Assembly (NCBI GenBank): GCA_022826385.1 | Contig: JAJDUZ010000002.1 | Coordinates: forward strand, 1 to 62,197 | DNA: 62,197 nucleotides | Origin: Silicimonas sp. | Lineage (GTDB): Bacteria; Pseudomonadota; Alphaproteobacteria; Rhodobacterales; Rhodobacteraceae | Reading direction: 5' to 3' | In this document: one piece after another, positions 8,480-16,202 of the stretch | Layout: every line of letters begins with the position of its first letter | How positions within the stretch are numbered: the first letter of the stretch is position 1 | Notes under the pieces: model-generated | The model's input: the letters and a program-made list of their open reading frames with translations, nothing else | What the model was told of the DNA's origin: nothing | Databases searched by the model: none | Position numbers and translations under genes: made by a program

Positions 8480-8868
8480 GGCGCTGCCCCATCCGTTCTG
8501 CCGCGGTTATTTTAAAGCCACCACGGCTTGATGCCTGCTCTAGGGACGGTGGTTTTTATACCCGTTCCTTACGAGATATGGTGTGCCATGGGGCGGCACC
8601 TGTAAAGCCCTAATTCCGGTCTATCCACAGAAATCGCCACCGTGCCGACCGTGCGCAAGCTTTACGGTTTCCAAACGCGACAGCGGCACTCTCTGCCGCG
8701 AACGTTCCCTGCGCCACGAGGCGCTTGCACTGACATCTCCGGCCTTCGCGACCCGAAGGCACCAAGCACCGCGATGCCCCTGCCCGTGCAGGTGGATGAC
8801 CAACGGAGCATAACGGCGGCGGGCCCGTCATCCGACTTCGACCTGACGTGACGACAAACGACAAACGA
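8480..8868. other. 389-nt gap without a supported gene
   Basis: Short reading frames of 60-120 codons exist on both strands, but none has a convincing ribosome site or recognisable protein. The tandem pair GACAAACGACAAACGA sits near 8851-8867 and a CTATCCACA word near 8621. The left part must contain the promoter of the ybjN-like gene. Nothing else was recognised. Confidence 0.4.
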
Positions 8869-9741
8869 TCAGGCCACAAACTCAGAGCGACAGGATTTGG
8901 CTGTTTCAACCAGCGGTTCGACAAAGGCGCGTACTTTGGCGGACGGCCAGACGTCGGGATGTGCCACCACCCAGACATCCGGATAAGGCTGCGGATCTAG
9001 CACCGGCACTTGCTGCAGGCCGGGCGTCGCCCGCCCTAGGAACATCGGCATGCGCACGACCCCAAGTCCTGAAACGGCAGCGCCCGTCATTGCCACCATG
9101 TCATCGAACCGGAAGCGCACCCGCTGGTTCGGGAACAGGTCGGTCGCGGCCTTGGGCACGTCCGGATAGGCGTCATAAACAATCCAATCGACCATCGTTT
9201 CGGGGTCAGCGGCCAACCGGCTGGCCCAATCGGCATTGGCGAAGCTGGCGCTGTCCTGCGCCAGAAGGCGCCGCCCTTTCAGACTGTCGCCGGGATTCCG
9301 GCTGATCCGGATCGCGACATCCGCCTCGCGCCGGGCCAGATCGACCAGAGCGTTGGTCGCAAGGATACGCAACTCGATCTCGGGATGCGCGCGCGTGAAA
9401 CGATCCAGAACCGGGGACAGGAAATGCGCGATCAGTAGTTGCGGTGCGGTGATCGTCAAAACCCCCGACAACCGCGTGTCCTGCCCTTGCAGACGGCGCA
9501 TCAGATCATGCTCGGCCTCTTCCATCCGCGCGGCATGTTCGGCAATCAACCGTGCCCGGGCGGTGGGGCGATAGCCATCGGCCAACCGTTCGAACAAAGG
9601 TTCACCCAAGGCACCTTCGGCACGCCGCACCCTGCGCGACACGGTCGTATAATTGACCCCCAGCGCATCGGCCGCATCCGCCAACGTGCCGTGCCGCACC
9701 AAAAGGCAGACCGTCTTAAGATCATCCCAGCTAATATCCAT
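8869..9741 (-). CDS. LysR-family transcriptional regulator
   Basis: 290 residues from the ATG at 9741 (MDISWDDLKTV); a longer in-frame start at 9777 would run through the operator-like repeats, so the inner start is preferred. The N-terminal winged helix (about 1-60) contains GTLADAADALGVNYTTVSRRV; the rest is a substrate-binding fold (about 85-290). It is divergent from the DUF1330 gene, the usual LysR arrangement, so that gene is its likely target. The ligand is unknown. Confidence 0.9.
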   Translation of the reverse strand: MDISWDDLKTVCLLVRHGTLADAADALGVNYTTVSRRVRRAEGALGEPLFERLADGYRPTARARLIAEHAARMEEAEHDLMRRLQGQDTRLSGVLTITAPQLLIAHFLSPVLDRFTRAHPEIELRILATNALVDLARREADVAIRISRNPGDSLKGRRLLAQDSASFANADWASRLAADPETMVDWIVYDAYPDVPKAATDLFPNQRVRFRFDDMVAMTGAAVSGLGVVRMPMFLGRATPGLQQVPVLDPQPYPDVWVVAHPDVWPSAKVRAFVEPLVETAKSCRSEFVA

Positions 9742-9744
9742 GAC

Positions 9745-9776
9745 ATGCAAATTCGCATGCGGAAGATGCAATTGCA
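9745..9776. promoter_or_regulatory. Candidate LysR operator between lysR and the DUF1330 gene
   Basis: Within the 98-nt divergent gap there are the inverted repeat ATGC-N6-GCAT (9745-9758) and a perfect 10-bp palindrome TGCAATTGCA (9767-9776). The half-site ATGCAA recurs exactly 21 bp apart (9745 and 9766), two helical turns, as expected for a LysR tetramer. Binding by the adjacent regulator is inferred from position. Confidence 0.45.
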
Positions 9777-9839
9777 CGCGTTTTTACATGGGAGCGATTT
9801 GCCTAGCTTCAGACCATCACAAGCAATCCGGAGACCGAA

Positions 9840-10121
9840 ATGATCTATGCCTATGCCTCGCTGACTGTCACGAACCCCACAGCCCTTGCCGAATACCGCG
9901 AGAAAGCCGGCCATGCCCTTGCCAAGCATGGCGGCAAGGTCGAGGCCGCCTCGGGCGAATTCACCGTGCTTGACGGTGCCCCCGATGCGCCAAACGTTGC
10001 GGCCCTGCTGAGCTTCCCCGACAAACCGGCGGCCTTGGCCTGGGCCAATGATCCCGACCTGAAAGACATCCATGCCCTCCGCCAAAGCGCCGGGGCATCG
10101 GATATTCTGCTGTTGGGGTAA
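9840..10121 (+). CDS. DUF1330 (ferredoxin-like fold) protein
   Basis: 93 residues. The pattern MIYAYASLTVTNPTALAEY followed by G-G-K and VAALLSFPDKPAALAWANDP is typical of DUF1330, a small dimeric alpha/beta barrel family of unknown function related to Dabb proteins. The start codon is preceded by GGAGACCGAA. It is divergent from the LysR gene and separated from it by repeats that look like an operator. Confidence 0.75.
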   Translation: MIYAYASLTVTNPTALAEYREKAGHALAKHGGKVEAASGEFTVLDGAPDAPNVAALLSFPDKPAALAWANDPDLKDIHALRQSAGASDILLLG

Positions 10122-10154
10122 GCCTTGCGACCCGGCACGTGACCGCGTGTCGGG

Positions 10155-10394
10155 TCAGCCTTTCTCCAGCGCTTCGATCCGCGCCTTCAAAGCTTCGTTC
10201 TCTTCGCGCGCCTTCTGGGCCATCGCGCGCACCGCGTCGAATTCCTCGCGGGTGACGAAATCCCGATCGGCCAGCCAGCGGTCGATCATGCCCTTCATCG
10301 CGGTTTCGGCTTCGTCCTTGGCGCCCTGCGCCACCCCCATCGCGTTGGTCATCAACTGCGAGAGATCATCAAACACTTTGTTCCGGGTCTGCAT
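10155..10394 (-). CDS. ubiK: UbiK-type accessory factor (BMFP/YqiC)
   Basis: 79 residues from the ATG at 10394; a longer open frame upstream crosses the divergent lgt gene and is not coding. Family features are an N-terminal amphipathic helix (DLSQLMTNAMGVAQGAKDEA) and a C-terminal coiled coil (about 50-78) ending REENEALKARIEALEKG. UbiK helps assemble the ubiquinone-synthesis hydroxylase complex. A strong ribosome site (AGGTGGTG) precedes the start. It is divergent from lgt, as in many Rhodobacteraceae. Confidence 0.85.
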   Translation of the reverse strand: MQTRNKVFDDLSQLMTNAMGVAQGAKDEAETAMKGMIDRWLADRDFVTREEFDAVRAMAQKAREENEALKARIEALEKG

Positions 10395-10490
10395 GGGACA
10401 CCACCTTTTCAAACACGTGAGCGTTATATGGCCCCGATCGCGCCGACCGCAAGGTTGACCTCCCCGTGACACGCTGTCACGACAACGGCC

Positions 10491-11378
10491 ATGGAACCCA
10501 CCGGCATTCCCTTCCCCGATATCTCGCCCGTGCTGGTCGAAATCCCGCTGGGCTTCACCACGCTGCCGATCCGCTGGTATGCGCTGGCTTATATCGTGGG
10601 CATCTGGCTGGGCTACCTGCTGGCGAAGCAGGCTCTGAAACGCATCCGGCTCTGGCGGGACGAAACCCCCGCCATGTCGGCCGATCAGCTTGAAGCCTTC
10701 CTGACCTGGCTGATCATCGGCATCATCCTTGGCGGCCGCATCGGCTATGTGATCGGCTATGGCGAAGGCCAGTTCCTGGACGATCCACTCAGCATCATTC
10801 GCGTCTGGGAAGGCGGGATGGCCTTCCATGGCGGCTTCTTGGGCGTTGTCATTGCCGGGCTGATCTTCTGCTGGAAACACAAGCTGGCCCTGGCCCCGGT
10901 CGCCGACCTCCTTGCGCTCGGCACGCCGCCGGGGCTGCTGCTGGGTCGCATCGCCAACTTCATCAATGCCGAGCTCTGGGGCCGCCCCACCGACCAGCCA
11001 TGGGGCGTCATCTTCCCCGGGCCCACCGCCCAGAACTGCCCCGGCGTCGACGGACTTTGCGCCCGTCATCCGTCACAACTCTACGAGGCTGGGCTTGAAG
11101 GGCTGCTCCTCGGCGCGCTCTTGATCTGGCTGGCCTTCGCCCGCGACTGGCTGAAGCGCCCCGGAATGATCGCCGGGCTCTTCATTGCAGGCTATGGCCT
11201 CTCGCGCTTCATCGTCGAGTTCTTCCGCCAGGCCGATGCGCAATTCATCACGCTGGACAACCCGATGGGCTATGTCATGCAACTGGGCGACTTCGGGATC
11301 ACCCGCGGCCAGCAACTCTCGCTACCCATGGTGGCAATCGGCCTTCTGATGATGGCCCTCGCCCTCAGGCGCAGATGA
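10491..11378 (+). CDS. lgt: Prolipoprotein diacylglyceryl transferase
   Basis: 295 residues, polytopic inner-membrane enzyme that attaches diacylglycerol from phosphatidylglycerol to the lipobox Cys of prolipoproteins. The HGGFLG motif and the family signature GRIANFINAELWG are present, along with the R/H residues around GGRIGYVIGYG and RHPSQLYEA. About seven hydrophobic segments can be seen. The downstream methyltransferase gene follows after 88 nt. Substrates would include the several lipoproteins in this window. Confidence 0.95.
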   Translation: MEPTGIPFPDISPVLVEIPLGFTTLPIRWYALAYIVGIWLGYLLAKQALKRIRLWRDETPAMSADQLEAFLTWLIIGIILGGRIGYVIGYGEGQFLDDPLSIIRVWEGGMAFHGGFLGVVIAGLIFCWKHKLALAPVADLLALGTPPGLLLGRIANFINAELWGRPTDQPWGVIFPGPTAQNCPGVDGLCARHPSQLYEAGLEGLLLGALLIWLAFARDWLKRPGMIAGLFIAGYGLSRFIVEFFRQADAQFITLDNPMGYVMQLGDFGITRGQQLSLPMVAIGLLMMALALRRR

Positions 11379-11466
11379 GCTTCATCTCTTCCAAAATACG
11401 CACATCCCGCGGCTTGCGCAGCAAGACGCAAAACATCGTGCGCGCCGCAGGCGCACATTGCGACGA

Positions 11467-12531
11467 ATGACTGCTTTGGCCACGAAACTTGTGCAGCGCA
11501 TCGCCGCAACCGGGCCGATCACGTTGGCAGAGTACATGGCCGAGTGCCTGCTGGATCCCCGACATGGCTATTACAGCACCCGCGATCCGCTGGGCGCCAA
11601 GGGCGATTTCACCACCGCCCCCGAGATCAGCCAGATGTTCGGCGAGCTTCTGGGCCTCTGCCTTGCGCAAGGCTGGCTCGATCAGGGCGCGCCGGGCGCA
11701 TTCGTGCTGGCCGAGCTTGGCCCCGGCCGGGGGACACTGATGGCCGACATCCTGCGGGCCACCCGGGCCGTGCCCGGGTTTCACGACGCCATGGGCGTGC
11801 ATCTTGTCGAAGCCTCGCCCGCCTTACGGGCCGCACAGACCGAAACCCTGCCCCACGCCATCCACCACCATGACAGTGTGGACAAGCTGCCGGACGGGCC
11901 GCTTTTCCTTGTGGCCAACGAGTTCTTCGACGCCCTGCCCATTCGGCAGTTTCAACGTGTGGGCGATCGGTGGCGCGAGCGGGTCATCGGGGTTGAGGGA
12001 GAAAGGCTTGTCATGGGTCTCTCCGATCCGATGCCGCCCGGTCTTCTCGAGGACCGGCTGGCGGACACGCCCGACGGCGGCATCGTCGAGACCTCGCCCC
12101 TCGGTACAACAATTGCCAACACCATTGGCGCGCGGATCGCGGCGGATGGCGGCATGGCCCTGATCGTCGATTACGGCGACTGGCGGGCGCGCGGAGACAC
12201 GTTTCAAGCCGTGAAAAACCACGCCCCCGCCCCACCGCTCGAGCAGCCCGGAACAGCCGATCTGACCGCACATGTCGATTTCGAAGCCCTGTCGCGGGCC
12301 GCCCATCCCGCGACCGCCACCCAGATGATCCCGCAAGGTCTGCTTCTCGAACGGCTGGGGATCACCGCGCGCGCGCAGGCGCTGGCCCGGTCGCTGAGCG
12401 GCGCAGCGCTGGAAAGCCACATCGTGGCGCATCGGCGCTTGACGCATCCGGAAGAAATGGGAACGCTCTTCAAGGCGATTGCCCTGCACGCCCCCGGAAC
12501 CCCGACCCCTCCAGGATTCGACGCGCCATGA
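11467..12531 (+). CDS. SAM-dependent methyltransferase, MidA/NDUFAF7 family
   Basis: 354 residues from the ATG at 11467; an in-frame TTG nine bases upstream is less likely. Family hallmarks include TLAEYMAECLLDPRHGYYST near the N-terminus, the SAM-binding ELGPGRGTLMADILRA (about 80-95), and VANEFFDALPIRQF. Mitochondrial relatives (NDUFAF7/MidA) methylate an arginine of complex I subunit NDUFS2, so a role in NADH dehydrogenase maturation is possible. Its stop overlaps the pgeF start by 4 nt. Confidence 0.88.
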   Translation: MTALATKLVQRIAATGPITLAEYMAECLLDPRHGYYSTRDPLGAKGDFTTAPEISQMFGELLGLCLAQGWLDQGAPGAFVLAELGPGRGTLMADILRATRAVPGFHDAMGVHLVEASPALRAAQTETLPHAIHHHDSVDKLPDGPLFLVANEFFDALPIRQFQRVGDRWRERVIGVEGERLVMGLSDPMPPGLLEDRLADTPDGGIVETSPLGTTIANTIGARIAADGGMALIVDYGDWRARGDTFQAVKNHAPAPPLEQPGTADLTAHVDFEALSRAAHPATATQMIPQGLLLERLGITARAQALARSLSGAALESHIVAHRRLTHPEEMGTLFKAIALHAPGTPTPPGFDAP

Positions 12532-13280
12532 GCCTGAACCCGATCAAAGCTGACGACCTGTCCGTTGCGCACGGGTTCTTCACGCGTCACGGCGGTGCGT
12601 CGTCGGGCGTGTTCGAAGGGTTGAATTGCGGGCTTGGCTCGTCGGATCAGCGCGAGACCGTGCTGATCAACCGGGCCCGCGTCGCGAAAGCGATGGACGT
12701 CGCGCCCGACCGGCTGGCCAGCGTGCACCAGACCCATTCCGCGAACGCCGTGGTCTTGGAGGGAACGCCAGATACCCCGATTGAAGCCGACGCGATGGTC
12801 ACGGCGACACCGGGCCTTGCCTTGGGCATTCTGACCGCCGATTGCCAGCCGGTGCTGTTTGCGGATGCCGAGAACGGCGTCATCGGGGCCGCTCATGCCG
12901 GGTGGAAGGGCGCTTTGGACGGCGTTCTGGAAGCAACGCTGGACGCGATGGAGACGCTGGGCGCCAAGCGCGAAGACATCCGGGCTGCGATCGGCCCGAC
13001 CATCAGCCAGCGCGCCTACGAGGTTGGTCCCGAGTTTCTTGACCGTTTCCTTGACGAAGACGCGGAATACGCCCGGTTCTTTGCCAATGGCGAGGGCGAC
13101 CGGATGCAATTCGACCTGGTCGGTTTCAGCCTGCAAAAGCTTCGTCAGGCCGGGATCGGCACTGCGACATGGATCGGGCACTGCACCTATTCCGACCCGG
13201 AAAAGTTCTATTCCTATCGGCGCAGCGTGCACCGGCGCGAGGCAGACTACGGGCGCCTCATTTCCGTCATTCGCCTTTAA
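12528..13280 (+). CDS. pgeF: Peptidoglycan editing factor PgeF (YfiH/LACC1 family)
   Basis: 250 residues. Zinc-ligand motifs are in place: VHQTHS, ADCQPVLF, and AAHAGWKGALDG, with the later GPTISQRAYEVGPEF. PgeF (E. coli YfiH) removes wrongly incorporated dipeptides during muropeptide synthesis; relatives have nucleoside phosphorylase/deaminase activity. It overlaps the methyltransferase gene by 4 nt, and the lgt-methyltransferase-pgeF order is common in the family. Confidence 0.92.
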   Translation: MSLNPIKADDLSVAHGFFTRHGGASSGVFEGLNCGLGSSDQRETVLINRARVAKAMDVAPDRLASVHQTHSANAVVLEGTPDTPIEADAMVTATPGLALGILTADCQPVLFADAENGVIGAAHAGWKGALDGVLEATLDAMETLGAKREDIRAAIGPTISQRAYEVGPEFLDRFLDEDAEYARFFANGEGDRMQFDLVGFSLQKLRQAGIGTATWIGHCTYSDPEKFYSYRRSVHRREADYGRLISVIRL

Positions 13281-13413
13281 TCTGACGATCTTCTTCAGAG
13301 CAAATCATTAAAAATTCCCCGATCTGGTCATCAGCTTGCCCCATTGCATCGGCAAGTTATCGCCTATGCGAAGGGCACAAGCCCCGTACCGATTAACCCG
13401 TGTGAGGATGAGC

Positions 13414-13509
13414 ATGACGACGAAACCCCGATGGATGGAAAGCGTGATCGCTGCTGCACGCAAATTGGACCCGTCGCCGGTACCGCCGTTTTGCCGCAAG
13501 TCGCGTTGA
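13414..13509 (+). CDS. Small basic protein of 31 residues
   Basis: ATG at 13414 with a GAGG ribosome site 8 nt upstream, ending at TGA 13507-13509. The peptide starts MTTKPRWMESVIAAARK and contains a Pro-rich tail. Short proteins with an N-terminal (P/R)-W-M-x-S-V-I pattern occur in Rhodobacteraceae, as I recall, but the function is unknown. It sits in the 279-nt gap between pgeF and the Hint-domain gene. Translation is inferred. Confidence 0.45.
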   Translation: MTTKPRWMESVIAAARKLDPSPVPPFCRKSR

Positions 13510-13559
13510 GACCGGCCTGCTTCATCCCGTCATTCTGAGTTCAGAAGGTGTTTCCAGTC

Positions 13560-14378
13560 ATGTCTGCTTCCCCAACGCTGCCGCCGCTTCCCGAATTGTC
13601 TGCCCAGTCGACCTCGGATACCACCTGGTCCGAGGCACGCCGCGTCGTATCACGCCGACCGATCTCGCGCCCCCCGGCACAACCGATGCCAAAAGCCCGC
13701 GTGACCCGTCGATTCGAATGCGAATGGCTGGACGGGAGTGAGGTTCAGACAACCGTGGCCGTCGCCCCTGCTTTGCCGGCGTTCGAAGCCGCCTTCAACG
13801 CCTTCACGCATGGCGCCCTGATCCAGACATCGGTCGGCCCCGTGGCGGTTGAAGACCTCTATCCCGGCATGATGCTGGAATGCGCCAATGGGCGGCACAC
13901 CAAGCTGCTCTGGAAAGGCTCGATCAACCTTGTTCCCGGCGCTCCGACGCTGGGGGACGAGCCGAAACTTTATCGCGTCATGGCCGATGCGTTCGGCCTT
14001 GGACGGCCTGTACAGGATCAGACCTTTGGCCCGGGCGCCCGCCGGATCGACCGCGACCCGAAGCTGCGCGCCTCGATGGGCACCGACGCGGCACTGGTGC
14101 CACTTTCGGCCGTTGCAGACGGACATGCCGTGATCGAGGTCAACCCGGTCTCGCCGACGCAGGTTTATCACCTTGTCTGCGAAGAACACGAAACGTTGCT
14201 GGCCGCCGGCCTGGAAGTCGAAACGTTCCACCCCGGCCCCGAAACGCCGATCTCGCTGCCCGAAGAAATGCTGGCCGTGTTCATGCGCTTCTTCCCGCAC
14301 CTGACCCATATCCGCGACTTCGGGCGGCTGAACACGCCGCGGGTCACCGAGGAAGAGCTTTACGGAATGACCGGCTGA
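13560..14378 (+). CDS. Hint-domain protein with a missing nucleophile
   Basis: 272 residues from the ATG at 13560, which has an AAGGTG site nine nt upstream; a GTG 12 nt earlier is less likely. The Hint (hedgehog/intein) fold begins near residue 80 with NAFTHGALIQTS and continues VEDLYPGMMLEC; it ends with EEHETLLAAGLEVETFHPG. In classical Hint domains the first block starts with Cys-Phe; here that Cys is Ala81, so self-processing is unlikely. The N-terminal 75 residues are Pro/Ser-rich. No partner domain is fused. The function is unknown; it may be a structural remnant. Confidence 0.8.
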   Translation: MSASPTLPPLPELSAQSTSDTTWSEARRVVSRRPISRPPAQPMPKARVTRRFECEWLDGSEVQTTVAVAPALPAFEAAFNAFTHGALIQTSVGPVAVEDLYPGMMLECANGRHTKLLWKGSINLVPGAPTLGDEPKLYRVMADAFGLGRPVQDQTFGPGARRIDRDPKLRASMGTDAALVPLSAVADGHAVIEVNPVSPTQVYHLVCEEHETLLAAGLEVETFHPGPETPISLPEEMLAVFMRFFPHLTHIRDFGRLNTPRVTEEELYGMTG

Positions 14379-14382
14379 TCGC

Positions 14383-14883
14383 TCAGGCGATCTGCGCAAT
14401 CCGTTCTTCGAGAATATCGAACGGGACGCCGGGTTCATCCTTGGCGCCCCGGATCACCAGCGATGTCTTGACGCTGATGACATTCGGCGCGGCGGTCAGT
14501 TCTTCGGTCAGGAAGGACTGAAAGGTCGAGAGATCGGGCGCGACGCATTTCAGGATGAAGTCCACTTCGCCGTTCAGCATGTGACACTCGCGGACAAGCG
14601 GCCAATCCCGACACCGCGCCTCGAAGGCAGAGAGGTCGACTTCGGCCTGGCTTTGCAGGCCCACCATGGCGAAAACCTGCACTTCGAAGCCAAGCTCGCG
14701 CGCGTCGACGGCGGCGTGATAGCCGCGGATGAAGCCTTGCTCCTCCAACGCGCGCACGCGGCGCAGACATGGCGGCGCCGAGATGCCAACGCGGCTTGCA
14801 AGCTCGACATTGGTCATGCGGCCATCGGCCTGCAATTCGGTCAGAATCTTCCTGTCGATCGCGTCGAGCTTGTGGCTGGCCAT
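14383..14883 (-). CDS. Lrp/AsnC-family transcriptional regulator
   Basis: 166 residues: N-terminal winged helix (MASHKLDAIDRKILTELQADGR, NVELASRVGISAPPCLRRVRALEEQG) followed by the RAM ligand-binding domain (about 70-150) containing GEVDFILKC. It most resembles general Lrp-type amino acid regulators. It is divergent from trxB, and the gap holds a candidate Lrp-like site. The ligand and regulon are unknown. Confidence 0.92.
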   Translation of the reverse strand: MASHKLDAIDRKILTELQADGRMTNVELASRVGISAPPCLRRVRALEEQGFIRGYHAAVDARELGFEVQVFAMVGLQSQAEVDLSAFEARCRDWPLVRECHMLNGEVDFILKCVAPDLSTFQSFLTEELTAAPNVISVKTSLVIRGAKDEPGVPFDILEERIAQIA

Positions 14884-14922
14884 GGATGTTCCCTGAGTCT
14901 CCCTGATTTAAAAGATACCTAG

Positions 14923-16062
<1,140 letters not shown>

Positions 16063-16166
16063 ACGGCGAAACGCCCAAAACCAGCCGTGACAAATCGGAC
16101 ACGGGCGGGAAGCTGGCTCGAATTTTATCGAAGCAGCCCCTATCTTTCTGCTGCGCAGCGTATATG

Positions 16167-16185
16167 TGTTCATCTGTGAACAGAT
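16167..16185. promoter_or_regulatory. Overlapping inverted repeats before the regulator-ATP sulfurylase fusion
   Basis: TGTTCA-TCTG-TGAACA (16167-16182) and ATCTGT-GA-ACAGAT (16172-16185) overlap, 18 nt before the start at 16203. The position over the likely promoter or start region suggests an operator, plausibly for the winged-helix domain encoded immediately downstream. Inferred from symmetry and position. Confidence 0.45.
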
Positions 16186-16202
16186 AGTGAGTCGCCGAGA
16201 GT

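Noticed and set aside
8610-8978. 122-codon minus-strand frame extending into the LysR 3' end
   Set aside because: It overlaps the LysR gene in another frame and has no motif or ribosome site.
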